Positions 33,100 through 42,985 of a stretch of DNA of 64,000 bases are shown in pieces. The position numbers and the translations under genes are program-made. Numbering within the stretch: the first letter of the stretch is position 1; every line of letters starts with the position of its first letter. A model generated the notes under the pieces. The model was given only the letters and a program-made list of their open reading frames with translations, was not told the origin of the DNA and did no database searches. The stretch is from the NCBI RefSeq assembly GCF_001524445.2, contig NZ_CP013417.1, forward strand, positions 372,001 through 436,000, written 5' to 3'. The DNA comes from Burkholderia savannae. Its GTDB lineage: Bacteria; Pseudomonadota; Gammaproteobacteria; Burkholderiales; Burkholderiaceae.

Positions 33100-34467
33100 T
33101 TACGCTTCTTCCGGCGCGGCCTGCAGCTTCTGCGCGAGCCGGTTCTCGAGATAATGGATGCTCGGGCCGCCTTCGACGAACTTCGAGTCGAGCATCAGCT
33201 CGCGATGCAGCGGGATGTTGGTCAGGATGCCTTCGACCACCATTTCCGACAGCGCGATGCGCATCCGGCTGATCGCCTGCTCGCGCGTCGCGCCGTAGGC
33301 GATCAGCTTGCCGATCATCGAATCGTAGTTGGGCGGCACGAAATACCCATTGTACGCGTGCGAATCGACGCGGATGCCGGGGCCGCCCGGTGTGTGCCAC
33401 GACGTGATCCGGCCCGGCGACGGCGTGAACTTGAACGGATCTTCGGCGTTGATCCGGCATTCGATCGCGTGGCCGCGGAATTGAATGTCGCGCTGGCGGA
33501 ACGACAGCTTCTCGCCCGCGGCGATCTTGATCTGCTCCTGGACGATGTCGACGCCCGTGATCAGCTCCGTCACCGGATGCTCGACCTGCACGCGCGTGTT
33601 CATCTCGATGAAGTAGAACTCGTTGTTCTCGTACAGGAACTCGAACGTGCCCGCGCCGAGGTAGCCCATCTTCTTGCACGCGTCCGCGCAGCGGTCGCCG
33701 ATTCGGTCGATCAGGCGGCGCGCGATGCCGGGCGCCGGCGCTTCCTCGATCACCTTCTGGTGGCGGCGCTGCATCGAGCAGTCGCGCTCGCCGAGCCAGA
33801 CCGCGTTCTTGTGCGAATCGGAGAGCACCTGAATCTCGATGTGGCGCGGATTTTCGAGGAACTTCTCCATGTAGACCTGCGGATTGCCGAATGCACGGCC
33901 CGCTTCCTCGCGCGTCATGTTGACCGCGTTCACGAGCGCCGCTTCGGTGTGAACGACGCGCATCCCGCGTCCGCCGCCGCCGCCCGCCGCCTTGATGATC
34001 ACCGGATAGCCGACCGCGCGCGCAATTTTCACGATCTCCTTCGGATCGTCCGGCAACGCGCCGTCCGAGCCCGGCACGCACGGTACGCCGGTGCGGATCA
34101 TCGTCTGCTTCGCGGTGACTTTGTCGCCCATCATGCGGATCGTGTCCGGGCGCGGGCCGATGAACGTGAAGCCCGATTGCTCGACGCGCTCGGCGAAATC
34201 GGCGTTCTCCGACAGGAAGCCGTAGCCCGGGTGGATCGCCTCGGCGTCGGTGACTTCGGCCGCGCTGATGAGGGCCGGCATGTTCAGGTAGCTCAGATTC
34301 GACGGAGCGGGGCCGATGCAGACCGCTTCGTCGGCTAGCTTCACGTACTTGGCTTCCTTGTCGGCCTCGGAGTAGACGACCACCGTCTTGACGCCGAGCT
34401 CGCGGCACGCGCGCTGAATGCGCAGCGCGATTTCCCCGCGGTTGGCAATGAGGATTTTTTCAAACAT
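33100..34467 (-). CDS. accC: Acetyl-CoA carboxylase, biotin carboxylase subunit
   Basis: AccC carboxylates the biotin on AccB with bicarbonate and ATP, the first half-reaction of acetyl-CoA carboxylase in fatty-acid synthesis. The 455-residue protein has the biotin carboxylase N domain ([17 protein letters not shown]), an ATP-grasp domain with the glycine loop ([12 protein letters not shown]), and the C-terminal domain with [14 protein letters not shown] carrying metal-binding Glu and Asn. The length is standard. It lies between accB and prmA on the same strand, as is common in beta-proteobacteria. Confidence 0.98.
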   Translation of the reverse strand: MFEKILIANRGEIALRIQRACRELGVKTVVVYSEADKEAKYVKLADEAVCIGPAPSNLSYLNMPALISAAEVTDAEAIHPGYGFLSENADFAERVEQSGFTFIGPRPDTIRMMGDKVTAKQTMIRTGVPCVPGSDGALPDDPKEIVKIARAVGYPVIIKAAGGGGGRGMRVVHTEAALVNAVNMTREEAGRAFGNPQVYMEKFLENPRHIEIQVLSDSHKNAVWLGERDCSMQRRHQKVIEEAPAPGIARRLIDRIGDRCADACKKMGYLGAGTFEFLYENNEFYFIEMNTRVQVEHPVTELITGVDIVQEQIKIAAGEKLSFRQRDIQFRGHAIECRINAEDPFKFTPSPGRITSWHTPGGPGIRVDSHAYNGYFVPPNYDSMIGKLIAYGATREQAISRMRIALSEMVVEGILTNIPLHRELMLDSKFVEGGPSIHYLENRLAQKLQAAPEEA

Positions 34468-34552
34468 AGCGAGTATTCGTCTCTTCGATGGGCGAGCGAG
34501 CGCGCGCCTTGAGAGGAGCGGCGTCGCTTGCGGGCGCGCCGCGCGGCGGGTC

Positions 34553-35026
34553 TTAGCCGATCACGAAAAGCGGCTGGCCGTATTCGACGGCTTGGCCGTT
34601 TTCGGCGAGGATTTCCTTGATGACGCCGGCTTTGTCGGATTCGATTTCGTTCAGGAGCTTCATCGCTTCGATGATGCAAAGCGTCTGGCCTTCCTTCACG
34701 GTGTCGCCGACCTGGGCGAACGGATCGGCGCCCGGCGACGGCGCGCGGTAGAACGTGCCGACCATCGGCGACGTCACGATGTGGCCCTGCGGCGCAGCGG
34801 CGGCGGGCGCGGCGGCGGGAGCCGAGGCGCCCGCGCCTTCGATCGGCGCCGTCATGACGGGGGCGGGGGCGCTCACCTGCGGCGCGAAGCCGGCCGACGG
34901 CTGCACATAGACCGGCGGCGCGTTCTTGACGATGCGCACCTTGCCTTCGCCTTCGGTGACTTCCAGCTCGGAGATGCCGGATTCGGAGACGAGGTCGATC
35001 AGAGTTTTCAGCTTGCGAAGGTCCAT
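34553..35026 (-). CDS. accB: Acetyl-CoA carboxylase biotin carboxyl carrier protein
   Basis: AccB carries biotin between the carboxylase and transferase subunits. The 157-residue protein has the biotinylation motif EAMKL with Lys123 and the surrounding lipoyl/biotinyl fold from about residue 80, preceded by the usual Ala/Pro-rich linker. The ATG at 35026 gives [16 protein letters not shown], the family start, and has an AGGGGAA ribosome-binding site; an ATG at 35044 is in frame but adds residues without homology. It is followed by accC after 85 bp. Confidence 0.97.
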   Translation of the reverse strand: MDLRKLKTLIDLVSESGISELEVTEGEGKVRIVKNAPPVYVQPSAGFAPQVSAPAPVMTAPIEGAGASAPAAAPAAAAPQGHIVTSPMVGTFYRAPSPGADPFAQVGDTVKEGQTLCIIEAMKLLNEIESDKAGVIKEILAENGQAVEYGQPLFVIG

Positions 35027-35092
35027 CGGGAGTTCCCCTTTCAATACGTGAAACGCCGGTTCGGGACCGGCGCTGAATCGAGTTCGTGAAAA

Positions 35093-35545
35093 TCAGCCGC
35101 GCGACGCGCTTTGCAGCTTGTCGAGCGCGTATTCGAGCGCGTACAGATAACCCTTCCAGCCGAGGCCGCAGATGACGCCTTCGGCCTGATCGGAGAAATA
35201 GGAGTGATGCCTGAACGGCTCGCGCCGGTGCACGTTCGACAGATGAATCTCTACGAACGGAATGCCGACGCCCGCGAGCGCATCCCGGATCGCCACGCTC
35301 GTATGCGTATACGCGGCCGGATTGATCAGGATGAACTCGGTGCCGTCGCCTCTCGCAGCCTGGACGCGGTCGACGATCGCGCCCTCGTGGTTGCTCTGAA
35401 ACGACTCGAGCTCGACGCCCGCCTCCTGCGCCCGCGCGGCAAGCGCCCGATCGATCTGCTCGAGCGTCACGCGGCCGTACACCTCCGGCTCCCGGGTGCC
35501 GAGAAGGTTCAGGTTAGGGCCGTGCAGCACCAGCAATCGTGTCAT
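35093..35545 (-). CDS. aroQ: 3-dehydroquinate dehydratase, type II
   Basis: AroQ dehydrates 3-dehydroquinate in the shikimate pathway; type II enzymes are dodecamers unrelated to AroD. The 150-residue protein has the N-terminal [20 protein letters not shown] motif, with the catalytic Tyr and the Arg of the flexible lid, and the [18 protein letters not shown] segment with the active-site His. The accB-accC/aroQ arrangement is classical. Aromatic synthesis is also represented here by aroE at 41317. Confidence 0.97.
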   Translation of the reverse strand: MTRLLVLHGPNLNLLGTREPEVYGRVTLEQIDRALAARAQEAGVELESFQSNHEGAIVDRVQAARGDGTEFILINPAAYTHTSVAIRDALAGVGIPFVEIHLSNVHRREPFRHHSYFSDQAEGVICGLGWKGYLYALEYALDKLQSASRG

Positions 35546-35740
35546 GGTCGCTTCTTTTTCTGCGGAATTGCGCGAACTTTATCGCCAATTAGAGAAATTT
35601 GTCTAGTTTTGCCGAATGGACGAGGGCCTCGACGGTCGCGAAACGGCGCGCTCGCGCGCCCAGAATCGGTCAACTCCGCGTAAATTGTCGCCATCGACAT
35701 TCCAAGTATCGGCAACGCGCCGGTAGTATGCCGGGCTGGA

Positions 35741-36304
35741 TCAGAGCGTATCGAGCGTGCGTTTCAGCTCGTCCGGGTGGATTTGCCCCAATTTTGTCTC
35801 GCGAACCTTGCCCGTTTCGTCGATGACGACGGTGAAGGGCAGTGCACCCGCCGTGTTGCCGAAATTGCGGGCCAGATCGGCGCCGGCATAGCCGCTGACG
35901 AAGATCGGATAGTCGACCGGCACCTTCTTCAGGAAGTTCTTCACGTTCTGCTCGGAATCGACGCCGATCCCGACGAAACGTACGCCTTTCTTCTCGTATT
36001 CCTGCGACAGCTTCACGAGTTCGGGCATCTCCTCGACGCACGGGCCGCACCACGATGCCCAGAAGTTGACGACCACCTTCTGGCCCTTGAAGGCGGCGAG
36101 CCCTTGCGGCTTGCCGTCGACGTCCGGATACGACGCGGCCCACAGCGCGTCGACCGCGTTGCTCGCGGCGGGGGCGCCCGCCGGCGCACCGGCTTGCGTG
36201 CCGCCGTCGGCCACGCTGCCGCGCACCCAGTGGCCGGCGACGAGGCCGCCCGCGATCGCGACGGCAGCAACCACGACGCCTGCGAAAATCCCTTTGCTGT
36301 TCAT
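35741..36304 (-). CDS. TlpA/ResA-like thiol-disulfide oxidoreductase
   Basis: The 187-residue protein has one N-terminal membrane segment (residues 5-25) and a periplasmic thioredoxin fold with the active-site WCGPC (Cys86, Cys89) inside VVVNFWASWCGPCVEEMPEL, of which only the core is given here. This is the TlpA/ResA/CcmG family, which keeps haem-binding or other extracytoplasmic cysteines reduced. The ATG at 36304 is used; a TTG at 36313 overlaps the preceding stop and could also serve. The partner protein is not identified, and no cytochrome c gene is adjacent. Confidence 0.85.
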   Translation of the reverse strand: MNSKGIFAGVVVAAVAIAGGLVAGHWVRGSVADGGTQAGAPAGAPAASNAVDALWAASYPDVDGKPQGLAAFKGQKVVVNFWASWCGPCVEEMPELVKLSQEYEKKGVRFVGIGVDSEQNVKNFLKKVPVDYPIFVSGYAGADLARNFGNTAGALPFTVVIDETGKVRETKLGQIHPDELKRTLDTL

Positions 36305-36309
36305 TCGGT

Positions 36310-36954
36310 TCAAGATTCGGTTGATGAGGAGGGCGACGCGTCGACGAGCGCGCGCAGCGCCTGCGCGTCGGCTCGCGACAGACGGCCGCGGGCGTCGGCC
36401 TTCACGGCGCCGCGCAAGTCGTTGCTCGTATACAGTGCGACGTGGATGCCGACCGGCTCCGCGCCGCGCGCCTCACGCCACAGGAAGCTGAGCGTCTCGA
36501 CGTCGCCGCGCCCCGCGAAGTGGCGGGTTTCGGATACGTCGTACTGGATGTTCTGGTTCAGCAGATAGATCGCGACGTCCTTCTGGTTGTCGCTGAACGT
36601 CTGCAGATGGATGTCGGAGTGCGCGTTCGCCGTGCCGTTCAGCACCGCGCCCGCGACGTACGGATTGAACGGCGCGAGCCGCTCCATCCACGCGAGCGCG
36701 ACGACGCGCAGCCGCCGCAGTTCGGCGGGCTGCGTGTCGCCCTGGAAGAGCGCGAGGTATTCGTGCAGTTCTTCTTCGATTTGGTCGTTATCCGGCAGCC
36801 ATTCGCCGGCAATTCGGCTTTCGCCGAGCACCTGGCGCGCGGCCTTGCGCTTCGCGCCGGCGTAGTCGAGCCCGTCTTCGGCGATCAGGCGTGCCGCGGC
36901 GAGCGCGATTTCGTCGCGCACGCGTCGCGGATCGAGTAGGGTTTTGCGAGACAT
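36310..36954 (-). CDS. Uncharacterised protein, degenerate nucleotidyltransferase-like
   Basis: No named family was recognised with certainty for this 214-residue cytoplasmic protein. The first 95 residues are helical and charged (KRKAARQVLGESR; EEELHEYLALF). Residues 100-140 resemble a nucleotidyltransferase strand-loop-strand: NGTANAHSDIHL (107-117) looks like the GS...DxD motif but has His116 in place of the second Asp, and a later acidic residue sits at Asp139. The gene is divergent from mpl by 193 bp and just upstream of the TlpA-like gene. It may be an inactive or altered member of that superfamily; this is inference. Confidence 0.6.
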   Translation of the reverse strand: MSRKTLLDPRRVRDEIALAAARLIAEDGLDYAGAKRKAARQVLGESRIAGEWLPDNDQIEEELHEYLALFQGDTQPAELRRLRVVALAWMERLAPFNPYVAGAVLNGTANAHSDIHLQTFSDNQKDVAIYLLNQNIQYDVSETRHFAGRGDVETLSFLWREARGAEPVGIHVALYTSNDLRGAVKADARGRLSRADAQALRALVDASPSSSTES

Positions 36955-37147
36955 GATCCGGCAATCATACTAGATCGGTGCCGAGTGACCTGGCGGTTGC
37001 GTCAAGCGTCGTTCGCGTCGGAGCCGTCAGTTACAATAGCCCCCTTTGCGCGGCGGCGCGAGCGCCACGACGCGCAGGTTTTTCCGGCTGCCGGCGCGAA
37101 GCGCGGCCGGCTTCCGATTCGACTACGCCCATGCGGCGCGAAGCTCT

Positions 37148-38560
37148 ATGCATATCCACATTCTCGGCATCTGCGGCACCTTCATGGGCGGTCTCGCCGT
37201 GCTCGCCCGCGCGGCGGGCCACACCGTGACGGGTTGCGACGCGGGCGTCTATCCGCCGATGAGCACGCAGCTCGAGGCGCAGGGCATTCAGCTGATCGAG
37301 GGTTACGGCGCCGAACAGGTCGACCTGAAGCCCGATCTGTTCGTGATCGGCAATGTCGTGTCGCGCGGCAACCCTTTGATGGAGGCGATCCTCGACCGGG
37401 GGCTGCCGTACGTGTCCGGTCCTCAATGGCTCGGTGAGCATGTGCTCGCCGGCAAGTGGGTGCTCGCTGTCGCCGGCACGCACGGCAAGACGACGACGAG
37501 CTCGATGCTTGCGTGGATTCTCGAAGACGCCGGCTTGAATCCCGGCTTCCTGATCGGCGGCGTGCCGCTGAACTTCGGCGTGTCCGCGCGGCATACTGAT
37601 TCGAGCTTCTTCGTGATCGAGGCGGACGAGTACGACACGGCGTTTTTCGACAAGCGCTCGAAGTTCGTCCACTACCGGCCGCGGACCGCGATCCTGAACA
37701 ACCTCGAATTCGATCATGCCGACATCTTTCCGGATCTCGCCGCGATCGAAACGCAATTCCATCATCTCGTGCGTATGGTGCCGGGGGTCGGCCGGCTTGT
37801 GACGAACGGCTGCGAAGATGCGCTCGAGCGCGTGCTGTCGCGCGGCTGCTGGAGCGACGTCGAGCGTTTCGGCGTCGACGGCGGCTGGCAGGCGCTGCCC
37901 GCCGAGGACGGCGTGCCGATCGACGAGCGCTTCGCCGTCTATTGGCGCAGCGAGCGAATCGGTGCGGTCGACTGGCAAGTGCAGGGCGAGCACAACCGGA
38001 TGAATGCACTCGCCGCGATCGCCGCGGCGCGCCACGTCGGCGTGCCGCCCGTGCAGGCGGCCGCCGCACTCGCGGCGTTTCGCAACGTGAAGCGCCGGAT
38101 GGAAGTGCGCGGCAGCGTCGACGGCGTGACTGTCTACGACGATTTCGCACACCATCCGACGGCGATCGAAACGACGATCGCCGGTCTTCGTGCGCGTATC
38201 GGCTGCCAAAATTCTCGAATCCTCGCGGTGCTGGAGCCGCGCTCGAACACGATGAAGCTCGGCGTGATGAAGGCGCAACTGCCGGCGAGCCTCGCCGACG
38301 CCGATCTCGTGTTCGGCTACGGCGCGCCGACCGGCCGCGACGCGCTCGGCTGGAGCCTGCCCGACGCGCTTGCGCCGCTCGGCGACAAGGCGCGAGCATT
38401 CGACGATCTGCACGCGCTCGTGAAGGCGGTGACGGCGGCCGCGCGGCCGGGCGACCATGTGCTCGTGATGAGCAACGGCGGCTTCGGCGGCGTGCACCAG
38501 AAGCTGCTCGACGCGCTGTCGGCGCGCGGCGGCGCGGCGACGCCACGGAGCGGCGCGTGA
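37148..38560 (+). CDS. mpl: UDP-N-acetylmuramate:L-alanyl-gamma-D-glutamyl-meso-diaminopimelate ligase
   Basis: Mpl reattaches recovered tripeptide to UDP-MurNAc in peptidoglycan recycling. The 470-residue protein is a Mur ligase: N-terminal MHIHILGICGTFMGG, ATP-binding GTHGKTTTSSM around residues 112-122, and EADEYDTAFFDKRSKF typical of Mpl as opposed to MurC. The ATG at 37148 gives the family start. A TACAAT -10-like element lies at 37032-37037. With AmpD at 21777 and MtgA at 42215, the window holds three cell-wall turnover or synthesis genes, though they are not in one operon. Confidence 0.95.
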   Translation: MHIHILGICGTFMGGLAVLARAAGHTVTGCDAGVYPPMSTQLEAQGIQLIEGYGAEQVDLKPDLFVIGNVVSRGNPLMEAILDRGLPYVSGPQWLGEHVLAGKWVLAVAGTHGKTTTSSMLAWILEDAGLNPGFLIGGVPLNFGVSARHTDSSFFVIEADEYDTAFFDKRSKFVHYRPRTAILNNLEFDHADIFPDLAAIETQFHHLVRMVPGVGRLVTNGCEDALERVLSRGCWSDVERFGVDGGWQALPAEDGVPIDERFAVYWRSERIGAVDWQVQGEHNRMNALAAIAAARHVGVPPVQAAAALAAFRNVKRRMEVRGSVDGVTVYDDFAHHPTAIETTIAGLRARIGCQNSRILAVLEPRSNTMKLGVMKAQLPASLADADLVFGYGAPTGRDALGWSLPDALAPLGDKARAFDDLHALVKAVTAAARPGDHVLVMSNGGFGGVHQKLLDALSARGGAATPRSGA

Positions 38561-39126
38561 TTCTGTATCTGCACGGCTTCCGCTCGTCGCCGCAGTCGTT
38601 CAAGGCGCGCGCGCTCGCGGGCCGGCTGTCCGAGCTCGGGCGCGCGGACGAATGGCGCTGCCCGACGCTGTCGGTCGCGCCGCTCGACGCGATCGCGGCG
38701 GTGGAGGCCGAAGTCGCGGGCGTGCCCGTGCGCGACGTTACCGTGATCGGCAGCTCGCTCGGCGGCTATTACGCGACGTGGCTCGCGGAAAAGCACGGCT
38801 GGCGCGCGGTGCTGCTGAATCCGGCGACGCAGCCGCAGCGCGACCTGGGTCGCCATCTCGGCGAGCAGCCGCTCTGGCACGGCGGCGGCACGATCGTCGT
38901 CGAGCCGCATCATCTGGACGAGCTGAACGCGCTGCGCGTCGCGGCGATCACGCGGCCCGAGCGCTACTATCTGCTCGCGGCGACGGGCGACGAAGTGCTC
39001 GACTACCGCGAGATGCTTGCGCACTACCCGGGCGCGCGAACACGCGTCATCGACGGCAGCGATCACGGAATCAGCGAATTTGCCGACTATATCGACGACG
39101 TTCTTGCATTTTGTGACGCCGGATAG
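38557..39126 (+). CDS. YqiA/YcfP-family alpha/beta-hydrolase esterase
   Basis: The 189-residue protein is a small alpha/beta hydrolase. The strand ILYLHGFRSSPQS begins it, the nucleophile elbow is GSSLGGYYA (Ser in GxSLGG), and the likely catalytic Asp and His are in TGDEVLDYRE and GSDHGISEF. This is the YqiA/YcfP family, with weak esterase activity reported in E. coli; the natural substrate is unknown. The start is GTG overlapping the mpl stop (GTGA), so translation is coupled to mpl. Confidence 0.86.
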   Translation: MILYLHGFRSSPQSFKARALAGRLSELGRADEWRCPTLSVAPLDAIAAVEAEVAGVPVRDVTVIGSSLGGYYATWLAEKHGWRAVLLNPATQPQRDLGRHLGEQPLWHGGGTIVVEPHHLDELNALRVAAITRPERYYLLAATGDEVLDYREMLAHYPGARTRVIDGSDHGISEFADYIDDVLAFCDAG

Positions 39127-39241
39127 ACCGTCGCCGGACGCGAAGTCCGGCGCGCGGCACCTTATACACCACACGCGGCGTCGACGGCTTCCGAAGCGAA
39201 GCGCGGCGCGCGGAAGTCTGAACGAAAGACGAGAGTACTGA

Positions 39242-41320
39242 GTGAACGTTTTCTTCGAGGAATCGGGCAGTTTCAAGGCGGGCAGCGTGCTGTCGCGCCA
39301 GGGCGACGCGTTTCAGGTCGAATTGCCGGGCGGCCGGCGCGCAAAGGTGCGCGCGAAGGATGTGCTGATCGAATTCGAGAAACCTGCCGCGGGCGAGCTG
39401 ATGCAACAGGCGGATGAAGCCGCGCAACAGATCGATCTGGACTTTCTGTGGGAGTGCGCGCCCGCCGAGGAATTCGCGTATGCGACGCTCGCCGACGAAT
39501 ATTTCGGCGCGAGCTATGGCCCCGTCGAGCGCGCGGCGCTCGTGCTGCGCCTGCACGGCTCGCCCGTCTATTTCCGCCGCAAGGGGCGCGGACAGTACCA
39601 GCGCGCGCCCGAAGAGCAGTTGAAGATGGCGCTCGCCGCGCTGGAGCGCAAGCGCCAGCAGGCGCTCGTGCAGGCCGGCTACGAAGAGGAGCTGAAGGCG
39701 GGCAAGCTGCCCGACGCGTTCGCCGGCAAGGCGCTCAACCTCCTGACGAAGCCGGACAAGAACTCGATCGAATACAAGGCGCTCGACGCGGCGGCGCTCG
39801 CTCGCGGCGTGTCGCCCGCGCGCCTGATGCTCGACTGCGGCGGCGTTGCGTCCGCGCGCGCATTGCACGAGGCGCGCTTTCTCGCCGAATACTTCCCGCA
39901 CGGCACGGGCTTTCCGACCGTCGCGGTGGGCAAGCTGCCCGACGACCTGCCGCGCGCGGACGTGAACGCGTTCTCGATCGACGACATCACGACGACCGAA
40001 ATCGACGACGCGTTCTCCGTCGAGCATCTGACCGACGGCCGCGTGCGGATCGGCGTGCACATCGCGGCGCCCGCGCTCGGCGTCGCGCGCGGCGACGCGG
40101 TCGATGCGATCGCGCGCGCGCGGCTGTCGACCGTCTACATGCCGGGCGACAAGATCACGATGCTGCCGGACGACGTCGTCGACGTGTTCACGCTGAAGGA
40201 AGGCGACTATCGCCCGGCGCTGTCGCTGTACATCATCGTGAAGCGCGACACGCAGGAAATCGTCGCGAACGAAACGCGCGCCGAATACGTGTACGTGAAG
40301 AGCAACCTGCGGCACAACACGCTCGACGAGCTCGTCACCGAGGAGGCGCTCGCGGCGGGCGCGGGCGACTATCCGCACAAGGACGACATCGCAGTGCTCT
40401 GGCCGCTCGCGCAGGCGCTCTTCGAGCGGCGCCAGGTCGCGCGCGCGGGCTATGGCCTGAGGCGTGAAGTGCAGCGCAACACCGATTACAACTTCTACGT
40501 CGAAGACGAGCGCGTGTCGATCACGCCGCGCCGGCGCGGCTCGCCGCTCGATCTGATCGTGTCCGAGCTCGCGATCCTCGCGAATTCGACGTGGGGCGCG
40601 TTCCTGCACGATCACAGCGTGCCCGGCATCTATCGCACGCAGCGCGCGTTCGGCATGCCGAGCGGGCCGAAGCGCACGCGGATGCAGACGAGCGCCGCGC
40701 CGCACGAAGGGCTCGGCGTGCCGCAGTACGCGTGGAGCACGTCGCCGCTGCGTCGTTACGTCGACCTCGTCAATCAATGGCAACTGCTCGCCTGCGTGCA
40801 GCACGGCGTGACCGCGAAGCTCGCCGCGCCTTTCAAGCAGAAGGACGCGGATCTGTACGCGGTCGTGCAGGGCTTCGACGACACGTATGCCGCCTACGCC
40901 GATCACCAGCGGCGGATGGAATATTTCTGGTGCCTGCGCTGGATCAAGCAGGAAGGCCGCAAGCAGGTGAACGCGACCGTCGTGAAGGGCGATCTCGTGC
41001 GTCTCGACGAAGTACCGCTGCTGCTGCACGTGCCCGCGCTCGGCGTGCATGCGCGCGGCACGCGCGTGCTGCTCGACGTGATGTCGGTCGACGAGCTGAC
41101 GATCGAGGCGTCGGTGCGGCTCCTCGGCGTGCTCGACGCGCCGACGGTGTCGGGCGGCGAGCCGGCCGACGATGAAGAGGACGCCGAAGCGGCCGACGAC
41201 GTGCTGCTCGACGCGGCCGACGAATCGGCCGAAAGCGAGGCGGAAGCGCTTGCCGAGGCGGGCGGCGCGGCGCACGGCGACGGCGAAGCGTCCGCGAGCG
41301 GCGAGGAGCAGCCGAAATGA
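39242..41320 (+). CDS. RNB-domain exoribonuclease (RNase II family)
   Basis: The 692-residue protein has an RNB catalytic domain at about residues 235-560, with the acidic motif SIDDITTTEIDDAF carrying the metal-binding aspartates, and the RNA-binding YAWSTSPLRRYVDLVNQ segment. The N-terminal 230 residues lack recognisable cold-shock domains and look more like a helical/winged-helix start. A short S1-like stretch follows the catalytic part, then an acidic tail of about 55 residues. It should degrade single-stranded RNA from the 3' end. The start is GTG at 39242. It overlaps aroE by ATGA. Confidence 0.86.
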   Translation: MNVFFEESGSFKAGSVLSRQGDAFQVELPGGRRAKVRAKDVLIEFEKPAAGELMQQADEAAQQIDLDFLWECAPAEEFAYATLADEYFGASYGPVERAALVLRLHGSPVYFRRKGRGQYQRAPEEQLKMALAALERKRQQALVQAGYEEELKAGKLPDAFAGKALNLLTKPDKNSIEYKALDAAALARGVSPARLMLDCGGVASARALHEARFLAEYFPHGTGFPTVAVGKLPDDLPRADVNAFSIDDITTTEIDDAFSVEHLTDGRVRIGVHIAAPALGVARGDAVDAIARARLSTVYMPGDKITMLPDDVVDVFTLKEGDYRPALSLYIIVKRDTQEIVANETRAEYVYVKSNLRHNTLDELVTEEALAAGAGDYPHKDDIAVLWPLAQALFERRQVARAGYGLRREVQRNTDYNFYVEDERVSITPRRRGSPLDLIVSELAILANSTWGAFLHDHSVPGIYRTQRAFGMPSGPKRTRMQTSAAPHEGLGVPQYAWSTSPLRRYVDLVNQWQLLACVQHGVTAKLAAPFKQKDADLYAVVQGFDDTYAAYADHQRRMEYFWCLRWIKQEGRKQVNATVVKGDLVRLDEVPLLLHVPALGVHARGTRVLLDVMSVDELTIEASVRLLGVLDAPTVSGGEPADDEEDAEAADDVLLDAADESAESEAEALAEAGGAAHGDGEASASGEEQPK

Positions 41321-42195
41321 GCGCGACCGTCGATTCCGCCGCGCGCACGCGCGATCGCTATGCGGTGATCGGCAATCCGATCGCGCACAGCAAGTCGCCG
41401 TTCATCCATGAGCGCTTCGCCGATCAGACGGGCGAGGCGATCGAATACGCGCATCTGCTCGCGCCGCTCGACGGCTTCGCGGCCGCGGTGCGCGAGTTCA
41501 TCGCGCAGGGCGGCCGCGGCGTGAACGTCACCGTGCCGTTCAAGCTCGAGGCCTACGCGCTTGCCGACACGCTGTCGCCGCGCGCGGCGGCGGCGGGTGC
41601 CGTGAACACGCTGCGCTTCGACGCAGGCGGCATCTTCGGCGACAACACCGACGGCGTCGGCCTCGTACGCGACATCGAGACGAATCTCGGCGTGAGCCTG
41701 ACGGGCGCGCGCATCCTGCTGCTCGGCTCGGGCGGCGCGGCGCGCGGCGTCGTGCTGCCGATGCTCGAGCGCGCGCCCGCGTCGCTCACGATCGTCAACC
41801 GGACCGCGAGCAAGGCAGAAGAGCTCGTCGGCCAGTTCACGCAGGCGGCGCACGACGCGGGTTGCGTGCTCGCGGGCGGCGGGCCCGAGCGGGTCGCGCG
41901 CGAGCCGTACGACGTGATCGTCAACGCGACGGCGGGCAGCCTCGATGCGGCGCTGCCCGCGTGCGACGCGGCGGCGTTCGGCCCGTCGACGCTCGCGTAC
42001 GACATGATGTACGGCGCGCGGCCGACCGTCTTCATGGAGCACGCGGCGGCGCTCGGCGCGCGCGTGGCGGACGGGCTCGGGATGCTGGTCGAGCAGGCGG
42101 CGGAGTCGTTCTATATCTGGCGCGGCGTGCGGCCCGACAGCGCGCCCGTGCTCGCCGCACTGCGGGCCGCGCTCGCGGCGTCGGCGGCGCACTGA
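41317..42195 (+). CDS. aroE: Shikimate dehydrogenase
   Basis: AroE reduces 3-dehydroshikimate to shikimate with NADPH. The 292-residue protein has the substrate motif NPIAHSKSP, the catalytic Lys in [10 protein letters not shown], the Asp in DNTDGVGLV and the NADP-binding loop [10 protein letters not shown] followed by [11 protein letters not shown]. The length is slightly above the usual 270-280. The ATG overlaps the stop of the exoribonuclease gene. It and mtgA follow closely, so one transcript is likely. Confidence 0.96.
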   Translation: MSATVDSAARTRDRYAVIGNPIAHSKSPFIHERFADQTGEAIEYAHLLAPLDGFAAAVREFIAQGGRGVNVTVPFKLEAYALADTLSPRAAAAGAVNTLRFDAGGIFGDNTDGVGLVRDIETNLGVSLTGARILLLGSGGAARGVVLPMLERAPASLTIVNRTASKAEELVGQFTQAAHDAGCVLAGGGPERVAREPYDVIVNATAGSLDAALPACDAAAFGPSTLAYDMMYGARPTVFMEHAAALGARVADGLGMLVEQAAESFYIWRGVRPDSAPVLAALRAALAASAAH

Positions 42196-42214
42196 GCGCG
42201 AGAGGCGCGGCGGG

Positions 42215-42985
42215 GTGCGGAACAGTCCCGTTACGCCCGGCCGGGGCCGCGCGCCGGCACGCGGCGCGACCGGCGCGCGCCGGCGCGGCCTCGCGCGCTG
42301 GCTCGCGTACGCAGGCGGCGTGTTCGCCGGCGCGTGGCTCGCGACGCAGCTCTACTACTTCGCGCAGATCGCGCTCTGGACGGTGATCGATCCGGGCTCG
42401 AGCGCGTTCATGCGCGCGGACGCGTGGCGCTTGTCGGCCGAGCGGCCCGCCGCAGCGATCCGGCATCGATGGGTGCCGTACGACAAGATCTCGCGAAACC
42501 TGAAGCGCGCGGTGATCGCATCTGAAGACGCCGATTTCGCAAACAATTCGGGCTACGAAGTGGATGCGATCCTGCAGGCGTGGGAGAAGAACCGCGCGCA
42601 CGGCAGGATCGTGTCGGGCGGCTCGACGATCACGCAGCAGCTCGCGCGCAACCTGTTCCTGTCCGGCGAGCGGAGCTATATCCGCAAGGGGCAGGAGCTC
42701 GTCATCGCGTGGATGCTCGAAACGCTGCTCGACAAGGAGCGCATTTTCGAGATCTATCTGAACTCCGTCGAATTCGGCCGCGGCGTGTATGGCGCGGAAG
42801 CCGCCGCGCAGTACTACTACCGGATTTCCGCGAGCCGGCTATCCGCATGGCAGTCGGCGCGGCTCGCGGTGATGCTGCCGAATCCTAGGTATTTCGATGC
42901 GCACCGCGGCTCGCCTTATCTTGCGCAGCGCGCGGGCGTGATCGCGCGACGGATGGGCGCGGCGGAATTGCCGGCGTCGCAGTAA
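42215..42985 (+). CDS. mtgA: Monofunctional peptidoglycan glycosyltransferase
   Basis: MtgA polymerises lipid II glycan strands in the periplasm. The 256-residue protein has a basic N-terminus, one membrane segment at about 32-52, and a family 51 glycosyltransferase domain with the catalytic Glu in [13 protein letters not shown] and the [16 protein letters not shown] motif. The start is GTG at 42215. No transpeptidase domain follows, which separates it from class A PBPs. It is 19 bp after aroE. Confidence 0.95.
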   Translation: MRNSPVTPGRGRAPARGATGARRRGLARWLAYAGGVFAGAWLATQLYYFAQIALWTVIDPGSSAFMRADAWRLSAERPAAAIRHRWVPYDKISRNLKRAVIASEDADFANNSGYEVDAILQAWEKNRAHGRIVSGGSTITQQLARNLFLSGERSYIRKGQELVIAWMLETLLDKERIFEIYLNSVEFGRGVYGAEAAAQYYYRISASRLSAWQSARLAVMLPNPRYFDAHRGSPYLAQRAGVIARRMGAAELPASQ

